Both the position numbers and the translations under genes were made by a program. A stretch of DNA of 64,000 nucleotides from Actinomadura alba (GTDB taxonomy: Bacteria > Actinomycetota > Actinomycetes > Streptosporangiales > Streptosporangiaceae). Positions 51,638 through 60,070 of the stretch are shown here, piece after piece. Location of the stretch: positions 53,123 through 117,122 of the forward strand of contig NZ_JABVEC010000024.1 in NCBI RefSeq assembly GCF_014323705.1, written 5' to 3'. Each line of letters begins with the position of its first letter. Position 1 is the stretch's first letter. The notes beneath the pieces were generated by a model. The model saw only the letters and a program-made list of their open reading frames with translations, had not been told where the DNA came from and did not search any database.

Positions 51638-52044
51638 GTCTTTCTCCTTGCGGCAAAACTTTGGGCGCACACCTCGTGAGCCCAGTGCGGTCACTGCGCA
51701 ACGTTCTCGTCTTCCGGGTACGGCCCCTGGAAAACCAAAACGCCCGCTGCCATCAGTCCGCGGGCGCCTGAGTCAAACGATCGAGAACCACGACTGCAAC
51801 CGACGGCACCACCGTATCATCGCTTGCGCCTTAAGCGGGGAAACAGAAGAACGCGATTCCCCGACCGGAAACCGGCGCTCTAACCTTGACAATAGGCGAC
51901 GTATCGGCGAGCGGCGGTCCCGTAGAGACGGGCCACGGGAAGGGCTCCGAGTCGGGCGGCCGAGCACCGATGCGCGCTTCACCGAGGACCGTCCCCCGCG
52001 AGCCGCGCGAGCCGCGTTGCGGCCAAGCGGGGGCAGGGTTCGCG
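51638..52044. promoter_or_regulatory. cspA upstream region, no gene
   Basis: 407 bp. Contains the hairpin with TTTTGGTTTT (51729-51766), an AACGTT palindrome near 51704 and a lone TTGACA (plus strand, 51885-51890) without a partner. R/S-rich frames here look non-coding. It probably holds the cspA promoter and leader. Confidence 0.45.
51741..51766 (-). terminator. Intrinsic-type terminator or cspA leader attenuator
   Basis: CGCCCGC (51741-51747) pairs with GCGGGCG (51760-51766). On the minus strand it is followed by TTTTGGTTTT, an unusual U-tract for this genome. It may end the transcript of the gene at 52045 or regulate cspA. Confidence 0.62.
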
Positions 52045-52716
52045 TCAAAGGCTCCAGCGCGCGTCCGCTAGAGCCCGCACGGCGTCGGCCGCACCGGTGA
52101 AGCGCACTTGGGCGACTTCGCCCCGCCCCAGTGCCCAGAGCATCAGCTCGCCGACCGGGCCGTGCACCCGAGCCTGCCCGGCGCCCTTGCTGACTCGTAT
52201 CGTCTTGCCGTCAGGCCGTACCAAGGTGACCTCGACCTGCACTTTACGCAGAACAAATCGTGCCATTTTCAACCGTCGCCACAGCCGTTCCTCGGCGTCC
52301 GGGGGAAGGGAGCGCGGCCGCCAGTCCGGTTGGGCGCGCCGGACGTCCTCGTGGTGCACGAAGTACTCAACGGAGTTGCCCGCTTTGTCCATCCCTGGCA
52401 GGCGCCAGAGCGAGGCTTTCGGCGGCCCCTCCCGGATCCGGTCAAGCATCTGTGGGAATGGGGTCGAGTCCTTAACCGCGAGACGGACGCGTTCGGTGTA
52501 GCCGCTCAGTGGGCGGAACAGGATCCCCGGCCCAGCGTCCGGCCGGTATTCACGGATGACGAGATGGGCGGCCAGATCGGCCGTCGTCCAGCCCGCGCAT
52601 CCGGTGGGCGCGTCCGGGCCCAGCCGCGCCATCAGGTCGCAGAGGGCCAGCCGCTCCGCCCGCGCCAGGCCGGGCGCCGGCGACGGCCCGGACGCCGGAT
52701 TCGAGGAGGCGCTCAC
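52045..52716 (-). CDS. TIGR03085-family DinB-like protein
   Basis: 223 residues from GTG 52716; TAGCAT lies seven bases before it (leaderless). The DinB-like domain has LCDLMARLGPDAPTGCAGWT, DLAAHLVIREYRPDAGPG (metal His) and EYFVHHEDVRRAQPDW (HHEDVR, second site), then a C-terminal SCP-like strand region. This actinobacterial family is normally located by hisF/hisI, as here. Enzymatic role unknown; mycothiol-linked metal enzyme by family resemblance. Confidence 0.92.
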   Translation of the reverse strand: MSASSNPASGPSPAPGLARAERLALCDLMARLGPDAPTGCAGWTTADLAAHLVIREYRPDAGPGILFRPLSGYTERVRLAVKDSTPFPQMLDRIREGPPKASLWRLPGMDKAGNSVEYFVHHEDVRRAQPDWRPRSLPPDAEERLWRRLKMARFVLRKVQVEVTLVRPDGKTIRVSKGAGQARVHGPVGELMLWALGRGEVAQVRFTGAADAVRALADARWSL

Positions 52717-52723
52717 GCCCGAG

Positions 52724-52729
52724 ATGCTA
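52724..52729 (-). promoter_or_regulatory. -10 hexamer TAGCAT of leaderless TIGR03085 gene
   Basis: TAGCAT on the minus strand, seven bases before GTG 52716, no SD. Confidence 0.5.
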
Positions 52730-52848
52730 AGCCCTCAGGCCCTGCTGGTGCGTGGGTGGGCCACAGACCGCATCATGGCGGGAATAAGCGGACGTCTCCG
52801 GATGGTAGGCATGAGCAGTCTCAAGCTTCCATCGTTCGGAGGAACCTC

Positions 52849-54750
52849 GTGCAGAAGGCGGCAGACCGCAATATTTTGCGGGAAGGGCTACGGGTGCTCG
52901 CCGTCGCGATCCGGGCGGAGCCCCGGATCTTCACACTGTCGGTCATCGCCAGCGCGCTCTACGCGGCCATGACGGTGGCGACCGCATGGGTGCTCGGCTG
53001 GGCCACCGACGAGATCGTGCTGCCCGCGTTCCGCGACGGCCGGACCACGGCCGGCGCGCTCACCGCGGGCGCGCTCGCCATCACCGGAGTGGCGTTCCTG
53101 AAGGCCCTGGGGGTCGCCGGCCGCCGGTTCTTCGCGGGCCTCATGCAGTACCGCCTCCAGGCGACGTACCGCCGCGCGGTCACCCGGCAGTACCTGCGCC
53201 TGCCGCTGGCCTGGCACCACCGGCACCCCACCGGCCAGCTGTTGTCCAACGCCAACGCCGACGTCGAGGCCGTCTGGGCGCCCATCGCACCGCTGCCGAT
53301 GGCCGTGGGCGTGCTCTTCATGCTCGTGATCGCCGCGGCCTCCATCCTGCTCGCCGACGTGGTGATCGCCATCGTCGGCTTCCTGGTCTTCCCCGCGATC
53401 GCGCTGCTCAACGTCGTCTACCAGCGGCGGCTGTCCCCCATCGCCGCGCGGGCACAGCAATTGCGGGCCGAGGTCAGCGAGGTGGCGCACGAGAGCTTCG
53501 AGGGCGGGCTGGTCATCAAGACGCTCGGCCGGGAGCAGATCGAGACCGAGCGCTTCGCGGCCCGGGCCGAGAGGCTCCGCGACGCCAACGTGGCCGTCGG
53601 CCGGGTGAGGGGGCTGTTCGACCCCCTGCTCGAGGCCATGCCCAACCTCGGCGTGCTCGCCGTGCTGCTCATCGGCTCGATCCGGCTCGAGCACGGCGCG
53701 ATCCACGCGGGCGACCTGGTGCACGTCGCCTACCTGTTCACTCTTCTCGCCTGGCCGATCCGGGCACTCGGCTGGGTTCTCGCCGAGGTTCCGCGCAGCG
53801 TCGTCGGCTGGGAGCGGGTGCGCGGTGTGCTGGACGCGACCGGCTCGCTGCCGCACGGCACGCGGACCTTGGACGGCGACACCGCCGCCTCGCTGGAGGT
53901 CCGCGAGGTGCGCTTCGGCTACGACGCCCCAAGTCGCGATCACCCAGACGAAGACGGCACGCGTGACGGCGCACGCGGCAAGGGGCGCGGCGGCGGAGAC
54001 GACGCCGGTGATGACGGCGGCGGGCCGGTGCTGCGCGATGTGTCCTTCACCGTCCCGGCGGGCGGCACGGTCGCCGTGGTCGGGCCCACCGGATCCGGCA
54101 AGTCGACGCTGACCGGCCTGCTCGTACGGCTGGTCGACCCGGCCGCCGGCACGGTGCTGCTCGACGGCGTGGACGTGCGCGACCTGCGGCAGGGCGGTCT
54201 CGCGGCGACCGCCGCCCTCGTCCCGCAGCAGGCGTTCCTGTTCGACGACACAGTGCGCGGCAACGTGACGCTGGGCCTGGAGGTGCCGGACGAGGCGGTC
54301 TGGGAGGCGCTGCGCGTCGCCCAGGCCGACGGGTTCGTCGCGGCGCTGCCCAGCGGGTTGAACACCCGCGTCGGCGAACGCGGCGCGACGCTGTCGGGCG
54401 GCCAGCGGCAGCGGCTCGCCCTCGCCCGGGCGATGGTGCGCCGGCCCAGGCTCCTGGTACTGGACGACGCGACCTCCAGCGTCGACCCACAGGTCGAGAC
54501 CCGCATTCTGCGGGGCCTGCGCGAGACCGCCGCGACCGTCGTCGTGGTGGCCTACCGCAAGGCGACCATCTCGCTGGCCGACGAGATCGTCTACCTCGAA
54601 CACGGCCGGGTCGCCGACCAAGGCGGCCACGCCGAGCTGCTGGCCCGCTCTACCGGCTACCGCAATCTGGTCAACGCGTACGAGCGCGCGGACGAGGAGA
54701 GACGAGCCGCGGAGCAGGCCGCCGCGGAGGACGAGGAGGCACTGGCGTGA
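52849..54750 (+). CDS. ABC exporter, subunit with degenerate ATPase site
   Basis: 633 residues from GTG 52849 (SD GGAGGA). Six membrane helices, then an NBD: Walker A GPTGSGKS, Q-loop PQQAFLFDD and signature LSGGQRQRLALARA. Walker B ends LLVLDDATSS (catalytic Glu replaced by Asp), and the switch His is replaced by Tyr in VVAYRKATI. This marks the degenerate-site half of a heterodimeric exporter. An acidic Gly/Asp linker insert (about 362-390) is unusual. It overlaps the next ABC gene by four bases (GTGA). Substrate unknown; drug or lipid export is likely. A long upstream frame is not coding. Confidence 0.93.
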   Translation: MQKAADRNILREGLRVLAVAIRAEPRIFTLSVIASALYAAMTVATAWVLGWATDEIVLPAFRDGRTTAGALTAGALAITGVAFLKALGVAGRRFFAGLMQYRLQATYRRAVTRQYLRLPLAWHHRHPTGQLLSNANADVEAVWAPIAPLPMAVGVLFMLVIAAASILLADVVIAIVGFLVFPAIALLNVVYQRRLSPIAARAQQLRAEVSEVAHESFEGGLVIKTLGREQIETERFAARAERLRDANVAVGRVRGLFDPLLEAMPNLGVLAVLLIGSIRLEHGAIHAGDLVHVAYLFTLLAWPIRALGWVLAEVPRSVVGWERVRGVLDATGSLPHGTRTLDGDTAASLEVREVRFGYDAPSRDHPDEDGTRDGARGKGRGGGDDAGDDGGGPVLRDVSFTVPAGGTVAVVGPTGSGKSTLTGLLVRLVDPAAGTVLLDGVDVRDLRQGGLAATAALVPQQAFLFDDTVRGNVTLGLEVPDEAVWEALRVAQADGFVAALPSGLNTRVGERGATLSGGQRQRLALARAMVRRPRLLVLDDATSSVDPQVETRILRGLRETAATVVVVAYRKATISLADEIVYLEHGRVADQGGHAELLARSTGYRNLVNAYERADEERRAAEQAAAEDEEALA

Positions 54751-56612
54751 GCCTGAACGACGTCGCCCAGCGAGAGGGAGCGCTCAGCACTCTGCGCCGG
54801 GGACTGCGGCTCAGCCCGGAGTTCCGCGCCGGGCTCGCCGGCACACTGGCCCTCGCCCTGGTCGCCACGATCGGCCGGATCGTGGTGCCGGTCGCCGTAC
54901 AGCAGACACTGGACGAGGGGCTGCGCCCGGTGACCGCGCACGGGGGCGAGCCGGACATCGCCTTCATCCGCACGGCCGTGCTGGTGTGCGCGGTGGCGGT
55001 CCTGGTGACGGCGCTGTGCGCGTACGCAATGAACGTCCGGTTGTACAGGACGACCGAGACGGGCCTCGCCGCACTGCGCGTGCGGGCCTTCCGGCATGTC
55101 CACGACCTGTCGATGCTCACTCAGAGCGGCGAGCGGCGCGGCGCGCTGGTCTCGCGCGTGACCGGCGACGTCGACCAGATCAGTCAGTTCATGCAGTGGG
55201 GCGGACTGATGATCATCGTGTCGCTGGGCCAGCTCGTCGTGGCGAGTGTGCTGATGGCCGTCTATTCGTGGCAGCTCACCCTGCTGGTGTGGGTGTCGTT
55301 CCTGCCGCTGGCGCTCGCGCTGCGCCACTTCCAGCGCCTGGTCTCCCGGGCGTACACCACGGTGCGGGAACGGGTCGGCGACCTGCTGTCGGCGGTCAGC
55401 GAGTCGGTCGTCGGCGCGTCGGTGATCCGGGCGTACGCCGCCGAGGGGCGCACCGCCCAGCGGGTCGACGAGTCCGTCGGCCTGCACCAGCGGGCACAGG
55501 TCCGGGCGCAGGGCCTGGTCGCGCTGACCTTTCCCGTGAGCGAGCTGGTCGCCGCGGTCGCCACCGCCGGCGTGGTGGTGGCGGGCACCCTGCTCGGCGT
55601 GGGCGGGCATCTCACCGCGGGCCGGCTGGTGGCCTTCCTGTTCCTCGTCACCCTGTTCGTCGGGCCCATGCAGGTGGCCACCGAGGTGCTCAACGAGGCG
55701 CAGAACGCGATCGCCGGGTGGCGCCGCGTGCTCGGAGTGCTGGACACCACTCCCGACGTCGCCGACCCGGGACCGGCAGGGCGCGATCTGCCGAGGGGGC
55801 CCATCGAGGTGCGGTTCGAGAACGTCTCGTTCGCCTACCCGGCGCACTCCGAGGAGGCGAACCCAGAAGGAGGGAAGGCGCCGGAGAAGAAGGCGTTCGC
55901 GGACCGGGCCGCGCGGTCGGGCCCCACCGTGCTGCACGAGGTCAGCGTCGAGATCGCCCCGCGCTCGCGGGTCGCGGTCGTCGGCGAGACCGGGTCGGGG
56001 AAGACGACCTTCGCCAAGCTGCTGACCCGGCTGATGGATCCGACCTCGGGCCGGGTGCTGATCGACGATGTCCCCCTCGACACGGTGCGCTTCTCGTCCC
56101 TGCGAGAGCGGATCGTGATGGTGCCGCAGGACGGCTTCCTGTTCGATGCCGGCATCGCCGACAACATCCGCTACGGGCGACCCGGCGCGAGCGACGACGA
56201 CATCCGTCTCGCCCTGACCGAGCTCGGGCTGACCGACTGGCTCGAGGGGCTGCCCCGCGGCCTGCACACCCCGGTCGGCCAGCGGGGCGAGTCGCTGTCG
56301 GCGGGCGAGCGGCAGCTCGTGGCGCTGGCCCGCGCCTACATCGCCGACCCCGACCTGCTGGTCCTGGACGAGGCGACCTCCGCGGTGGATCCGGCCACCG
56401 AGGTGCGGATCCAGCGTGCGCTCGACGGCGTGACCCGCGGTCGTACGGCCATCTCGATCGCGCACCGCCTGTCGACGGCCGAGGCGGCCGACGAGGTGAT
56501 CGTGTTCGACCAGGGGCGCATCGTGCAGCGCGGCCCGCACGCCGAACTGGTCGGCGAGCCGGGCGTCTACGCGGATCTGCACGAGTCGTGGATCGCGCAG
56601 CGCCGGGTGTGA
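54747..56612 (+). CDS. ABC exporter, subunit with canonical ATPase site
   Basis: 621 residues from GTG 54747. Six helices, Walker A GETGSGKTTF, Q-loop PQDGFLFDA, Walker B LLVLDEATSAVDP and switch SIAHRLST are intact. The signature LSAGERQLVALARA has Ala for Gly. Combined with the partner's defects, one composite site is catalytic and the other degenerate, as in TM287/288-type exporters. A Lys/Glu-rich insert (about 370-395) precedes the NBD in both. Coupled by a four-base overlap. Confidence 0.95.
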   Translation: MSLNDVAQREGALSTLRRGLRLSPEFRAGLAGTLALALVATIGRIVVPVAVQQTLDEGLRPVTAHGGEPDIAFIRTAVLVCAVAVLVTALCAYAMNVRLYRTTETGLAALRVRAFRHVHDLSMLTQSGERRGALVSRVTGDVDQISQFMQWGGLMIIVSLGQLVVASVLMAVYSWQLTLLVWVSFLPLALALRHFQRLVSRAYTTVRERVGDLLSAVSESVVGASVIRAYAAEGRTAQRVDESVGLHQRAQVRAQGLVALTFPVSELVAAVATAGVVVAGTLLGVGGHLTAGRLVAFLFLVTLFVGPMQVATEVLNEAQNAIAGWRRVLGVLDTTPDVADPGPAGRDLPRGPIEVRFENVSFAYPAHSEEANPEGGKAPEKKAFADRAARSGPTVLHEVSVEIAPRSRVAVVGETGSGKTTFAKLLTRLMDPTSGRVLIDDVPLDTVRFSSLRERIVMVPQDGFLFDAGIADNIRYGRPGASDDDIRLALTELGLTDWLEGLPRGLHTPVGQRGESLSAGERQLVALARAYIADPDLLVLDEATSAVDPATEVRIQRALDGVTRGRTAISIAHRLSTAEAADEVIVFDQGRIVQRGPHAELVGEPGVYADLHESWIAQRRV

Positions 56613-56705
56613 GCCGGGCCTCCGGGCGTTCCGTTCCCTGGCCCTGCCCAAGCTCGCACCATAAAGGGCTTGCCCGTTATGTTGTCGAGTGCGCATCCTG
56701 CACAC

Positions 56706-57950
56706 ATGGACAAGGTCGTGATGCAACCAGCTGACACGCTGCACGGGCAACTGCAGCGCGGCCTGGGCCGGGCCGCCCGGCGAGCGGCGGCGAGACCGGG
56801 CGCGGGCGAGTTCGTCTACGACTGCATCCGCAGTGATCCTCGCTGGGATCGCCAGGTCGAGTCCCGCAGCCTCTTCTACGCCAGGCTCATCGTCGACCTG
56901 GAACTTTCCATCGGTCCCGTGGCCGATCATCTCGCCGATCCCGGCGGACCGGCCGACACCGATCTCTGGCGTGACTCGCTGGCCATCGACGTTCTGGCCG
57001 ATCTGCTGCGGTTGAGCCGCCGCGAGGCCGCCGGGCCGCTGAGGAGATACGCCGAGGAGGGCACGCACTGGTACGACGCCCTGCACGCGCTCAGCTCGGT
57101 CGGCGACCCGGCGCTCGCCGGCGGCCTCGACGAGATCGCCGTGGCCCGCTGTAACGACGACGATCTCCGCTGGCTCGTCGCCGAGCCGGACAACCCGGTC
57201 ATCCGTGATTGGGCACGCCGGCAGCCCCGGATCGCCGCCGCCGTGGCCGAGCACGAGGCCGCCGGCCGTCCGGGCGTCCGCTGCGCGGCGCGCCCGGACA
57301 CCTCGGGGCGGTCCGACGCCGAGCTTCTGGAGCAGGCGAGGCATTCCGGCGACTCGGCGGTCGCGGCGATCCTCGAGCTCGGGCGCCGCCGCAGCCCCGC
57401 CCTGCTCGACCTGGCCGAGGAGCTGTTGCGCGGGCAACCCGGACGCTACGGCGGAGCGGTGTGCCACGCGATACGCGATCTCGGCGCGCTCGCGGTGCCC
57501 CGAGCCCGGATCTGGATCGCCCGCCGGTCCGGCTGCTTCGACGTGGGCATCTCCGTGCTCGCCCGGCACGGCACCGAGCAGGACGTGCCCGCGCTGCTGG
57601 GCGATCTCGACACCGCCCTCACCGAGCGGAACTGGGGTGCCGCCGCGAGCCCCATCGAGGGCCTGGGGCGGCTGCGCTCGGGCGCGGCCGTCCCGTTGCT
57701 GAAGAAGACCTGGACCGAGTCGGAATACGCCTATCTGCGACCGCGCCTGCTGGCCGCCCTCGCCCGGACCGCTCCCTACACCTCCGAGGCCTACGCCACC
57801 GAAGGGCTCTGGGACTGCGAGGAGGACGTCCGGCGCGCGGCGGTCGCCACCGCTCCCCCGAGCGACGACAACATGCTGCGGATCCGCCGCCTGTCCGGCT
57901 GCGCCGCCGAGGACGCCGACGTGCGATCCGCGGCGGCGCTTCGTCTCTGA
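56706..57950 (+). CDS. HEAT-repeat-like protein, function unknown
   Basis: About 414 residues from ATG 56706; ATG 56721 has AAGG upstream and is the alternative. Predominantly alpha, with repeated helix pairs such as DPALAGGLDEIAVARCNDDD, SAVAAILELGRRRSPALLDL and AVPLLKKTWTESEYAYLRPR, like HEAT/PBS-lyase-type scaffolds. No catalytic motif, signal or membrane segment. It begins 94 bp after the ABC exporter on the same strand. Likely a protein-interaction scaffold. Family not firmly recognised. Confidence 0.7.
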   Translation: MDKVVMQPADTLHGQLQRGLGRAARRAAARPGAGEFVYDCIRSDPRWDRQVESRSLFYARLIVDLELSIGPVADHLADPGGPADTDLWRDSLAIDVLADLLRLSRREAAGPLRRYAEEGTHWYDALHALSSVGDPALAGGLDEIAVARCNDDDLRWLVAEPDNPVIRDWARRQPRIAAAVAEHEAAGRPGVRCAARPDTSGRSDAELLEQARHSGDSAVAAILELGRRRSPALLDLAEELLRGQPGRYGGAVCHAIRDLGALAVPRARIWIARRSGCFDVGISVLARHGTEQDVPALLGDLDTALTERNWGAAASPIEGLGRLRSGAAVPLLKKTWTESEYAYLRPRLLAALARTAPYTSEAYATEGLWDCEEDVRRAAVATAPPSDDNMLRIRRLSGCAAEDADVRSAAALRL

Positions 57951-58105
57951 CGCTCCCCGACGCCCCACGGGTCGACGCGCCGGCTCGGCGGCCGGGACGC
58001 GCCCCTCCGAGGGTGACCGCGCGGCTCCCATGCGAACGTGCGCCGGGCGCGGCGGCCCGCGGATGTGCCCTGTACGGGCGCCCGCGCCCGTGTTAACCAG
58101 GGAGC

Positions 58106-59473
58106 ATGGGTGAACAGCGGGTGGTCGAGCGGGCGACGGTCGAGAACGCCGAACTCATCAGGTTCCTCTATGCCGACCACGACGGCGTGATCCGCGGCAA
58201 GGCCACCACGCTGACCCGGCTGGGCCAGCGGATGCGCAGCGGGATCGGCCATACCGTCGGCATGATGGCGATGTCCATGCTCGACCTGCTGCAGCCCGTG
58301 GAGGGCGCCGGCCCGGTCGGCGAGGTCCGGATCGTGCCCGATCCCTCGACGTTCACGATGCTGCCCTACGCGCCGGGCGCCGCCGCGATGTGCGCCGACC
58401 TCGTACGGCTGGACGGGCGCCCCTGGGAGGCGTGTGCGCGCACCTTCCTGAAGGACGCGGTGGCCGAGTTGGCCGCCGACGGCACCGCCCTGCGGGCCGC
58501 CTTCGAACCGGAGTTCACACTCGGCCGCCGCGTGCCGGGCCCGGCGGGCGGGCCGGACCGGCTGGAGCCGCTCGACGACAGCGCCTGCTACTCCGCCACC
58601 GGGTTCCACCTCGCGCACGAGTTCGCCCTGGACCTCGTACGGGCGCTGCAGGCACAGGGGCTCGAACCCGAGCTCTACTACCCCGAGTACGGGCATGGTC
58701 AGCAGGAGCTCTCGGTCCGGCACGCGCCGGCGCTGCGCGCGGCCGACAACCATGTGCTCTACCGCGAGACGGTCCGGGCCCTGGCGTTCCAGCGGGGTCT
58801 CTGGGCGTCCATGGCCGCCAAGCCCATTCCCGACCAGATCGGCAACGGGTGCCACCTGCACGCGTCCCTGTGGTCGCTCGACGGGTCCCGCAACCTCTTC
58901 CACGACGGCGGCGACCCGCACGGCCTCTCCGAGACCGGCTATCACTTCATCGGCGGCCTGCTCGCGCACCTGCCCGCCCTCATGGCGTTCACCGCGGCGA
59001 CGGTGAACAGCTACCGCCGGCTGGTGCCGGGCGCGTGGTCCAGCGCCTACGCCTGTTACGGCATGGACAACCGGGAGGCGGCCGTCCGGATCTGCTCGCC
59101 CATGGGCGACGACGTGGCCGGCTCCACGAACCTGGAGCTGAAGCCGTCGGACTCCGGCGCCAACCCGTATCTGGCGCTCGGCGCCTACATCCACGCCGGT
59201 CTCGACGGGGTGCGCAACCGGACCGACCCGGGCGAGGCGGTGGGCGTCGATCCGGCCACGCTGACCGACGAGGAGCGTGAGCGGCGCGGCGTCCGGCGCC
59301 TGCCGGTGTCGCTGGAGGAGGCCCTGGACGCGCTCGAGGGCGACCCGCTGCTCATGGACGCCCTGGGGCCGCTGCGGCGCGAGGCCTACCTGGCCGTCAA
59401 GCGCTCCGACATCGCGGAGTTCGCCGGGCATGACGCCGCCTTCGAGTGCTTCCACCACTTCGCCAGGTTCTGA
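58106..59473 (+). CDS. Glutamine-synthetase-like gamma-glutamyl ligase
   Basis: 455 residues. GS fold with GS-like signatures: RFLYADHDGVIRGKA, metal Glu residues in AAFEPEFTLG, ELYYPEYGHGQQELSVRHA, NGCHLHASLWSLDG and the ATP/glutamate loop YGMDNREAAVRI, then LKPSDSGANPYLALGAYIHAGLDG. It diverges from true GlnA and resembles the GlnA2/3/4-type enzymes that ligate glutamate to polyamines, ethanolamine or other amines. The Tyr adenylylation site of GlnA is not recognisable. Plus strand and separated from the ABC pair by the HEAT-like gene. Substrate not determined. Confidence 0.88.
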   Translation: MGEQRVVERATVENAELIRFLYADHDGVIRGKATTLTRLGQRMRSGIGHTVGMMAMSMLDLLQPVEGAGPVGEVRIVPDPSTFTMLPYAPGAAAMCADLVRLDGRPWEACARTFLKDAVAELAADGTALRAAFEPEFTLGRRVPGPAGGPDRLEPLDDSACYSATGFHLAHEFALDLVRALQAQGLEPELYYPEYGHGQQELSVRHAPALRAADNHVLYRETVRALAFQRGLWASMAAKPIPDQIGNGCHLHASLWSLDGSRNLFHDGGDPHGLSETGYHFIGGLLAHLPALMAFTAATVNSYRRLVPGAWSSAYACYGMDNREAAVRICSPMGDDVAGSTNLELKPSDSGANPYLALGAYIHAGLDGVRNRTDPGEAVGVDPATLTDEERERRGVRRLPVSLEEALDALEGDPLLMDALGPLRREAYLAVKRSDIAEFAGHDAAFECFHHFARF

Positions 59474-59512
59474 GCCGGCTCACCGATCGAGCTCGACCAC
59501 GACCGCGCACCG

Positions 59513-59518
59513 TAGACT
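59513..59518 (+). promoter_or_regulatory. -10 hexamer TAGACT of leaderless lipoprotein
   Basis: TAGACT ends seven bases before ATG 59526, with no SD. Confidence 0.55.
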
Positions 59519-59525
59519 CGGCTTC

Positions 59526-59864
59526 ATGATCTCCCCTCTTCGCCGCGTTCTCGTCACCGTCCCGTTCGCCCTCCTGGCCCTCGGCACCGTCACCGGGTGC
59601 GGCGGCGAGGGAACCGACACCAGTTGCTCGATCAACTCCTGCACCGTGACGTTCGACCGGGGCGTGGACGCGAGCGCCTCCATCCTCGGTGTCAAGGCCG
59701 AGCTGGTCGGCGTGAAAGGCGACCAGGTCACCCTCAATGTCGCCGGCCAGACCGTGACCGTCCCCGTCAACGGGGAGGAGCAGGCCGAGGGCTTCAACGT
59801 CTCGGTCCAGTCGGTCACCCAGGACAACGTGGTCGTCAAGATCTCCCAGGGCGGCGGCGGCTGA
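59526..59864 (+). CDS. Small lipoprotein, beta-rich, function unknown
   Basis: 112 residues from ATG 59526. Signal peptide with lipobox VTGC (Cys near 24), then TDTSCSINSCTVTFDRGVDA with two Cys and a beta-sandwich-like domain (ASILGVKAELVGVKGDQVTL). Leaderless promoter. No family recognised. A longer upstream frame overlaps the GS gene end and is not coding. Surface-anchored; partner unknown. Confidence 0.72.
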   Translation: MISPLRRVLVTVPFALLALGTVTGCGGEGTDTSCSINSCTVTFDRGVDASASILGVKAELVGVKGDQVTLNVAGQTVTVPVNGEEQAEGFNVSVQSVTQDNVVVKISQGGGG

Positions 59865-60033
59865 GCACGCCACGTCCCATGCCGCCCGCCGGGGACGGGT
59901 CACCGCTCCGATGAGCTGACGAGCGGGCCGCGATCATCGCCGCCCCGGCGGGCGCGTACCTTGGTCGGCGGACGACCAGGTCGGGCCCGCGAGGCCCTGT
60001 TCATCCAATACGCCCGTTAAGTTTGTTATGTCT

Positions 60034-60055
60034 GTTACGCCGCGTCCGGCGTGAC
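60034..60055 (+). promoter_or_regulatory. Operator-like inverted repeat before acyl-CoA dehydrogenase
   Basis: GTTACGCCG (60034-60042) and CGGCGTGAC (60047-60055) form 9-bp arms with one mismatch, 15 bp before the ATG. Just upstream, GTTA repeats at 60016, 60025 and 60034 (9-bp period). It may be a repressor site overlapping the promoter. Confidence 0.5.
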
Positions 60056-60070
60056 AGTGAGAGGTGCACC

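Noticed and set aside
51773..52048. Arg/Ser-rich small frame upstream of cspA
   Set aside because: No SD or conserved motif, and composition resembles non-coding GC-rich sequence.
54657..58031. Minus-strand frame of over 1100 codons across the ABC exporter and HEAT-like gene
   Set aside because: Antisense to two genes with clear ABC motifs; low complexity and no signature.
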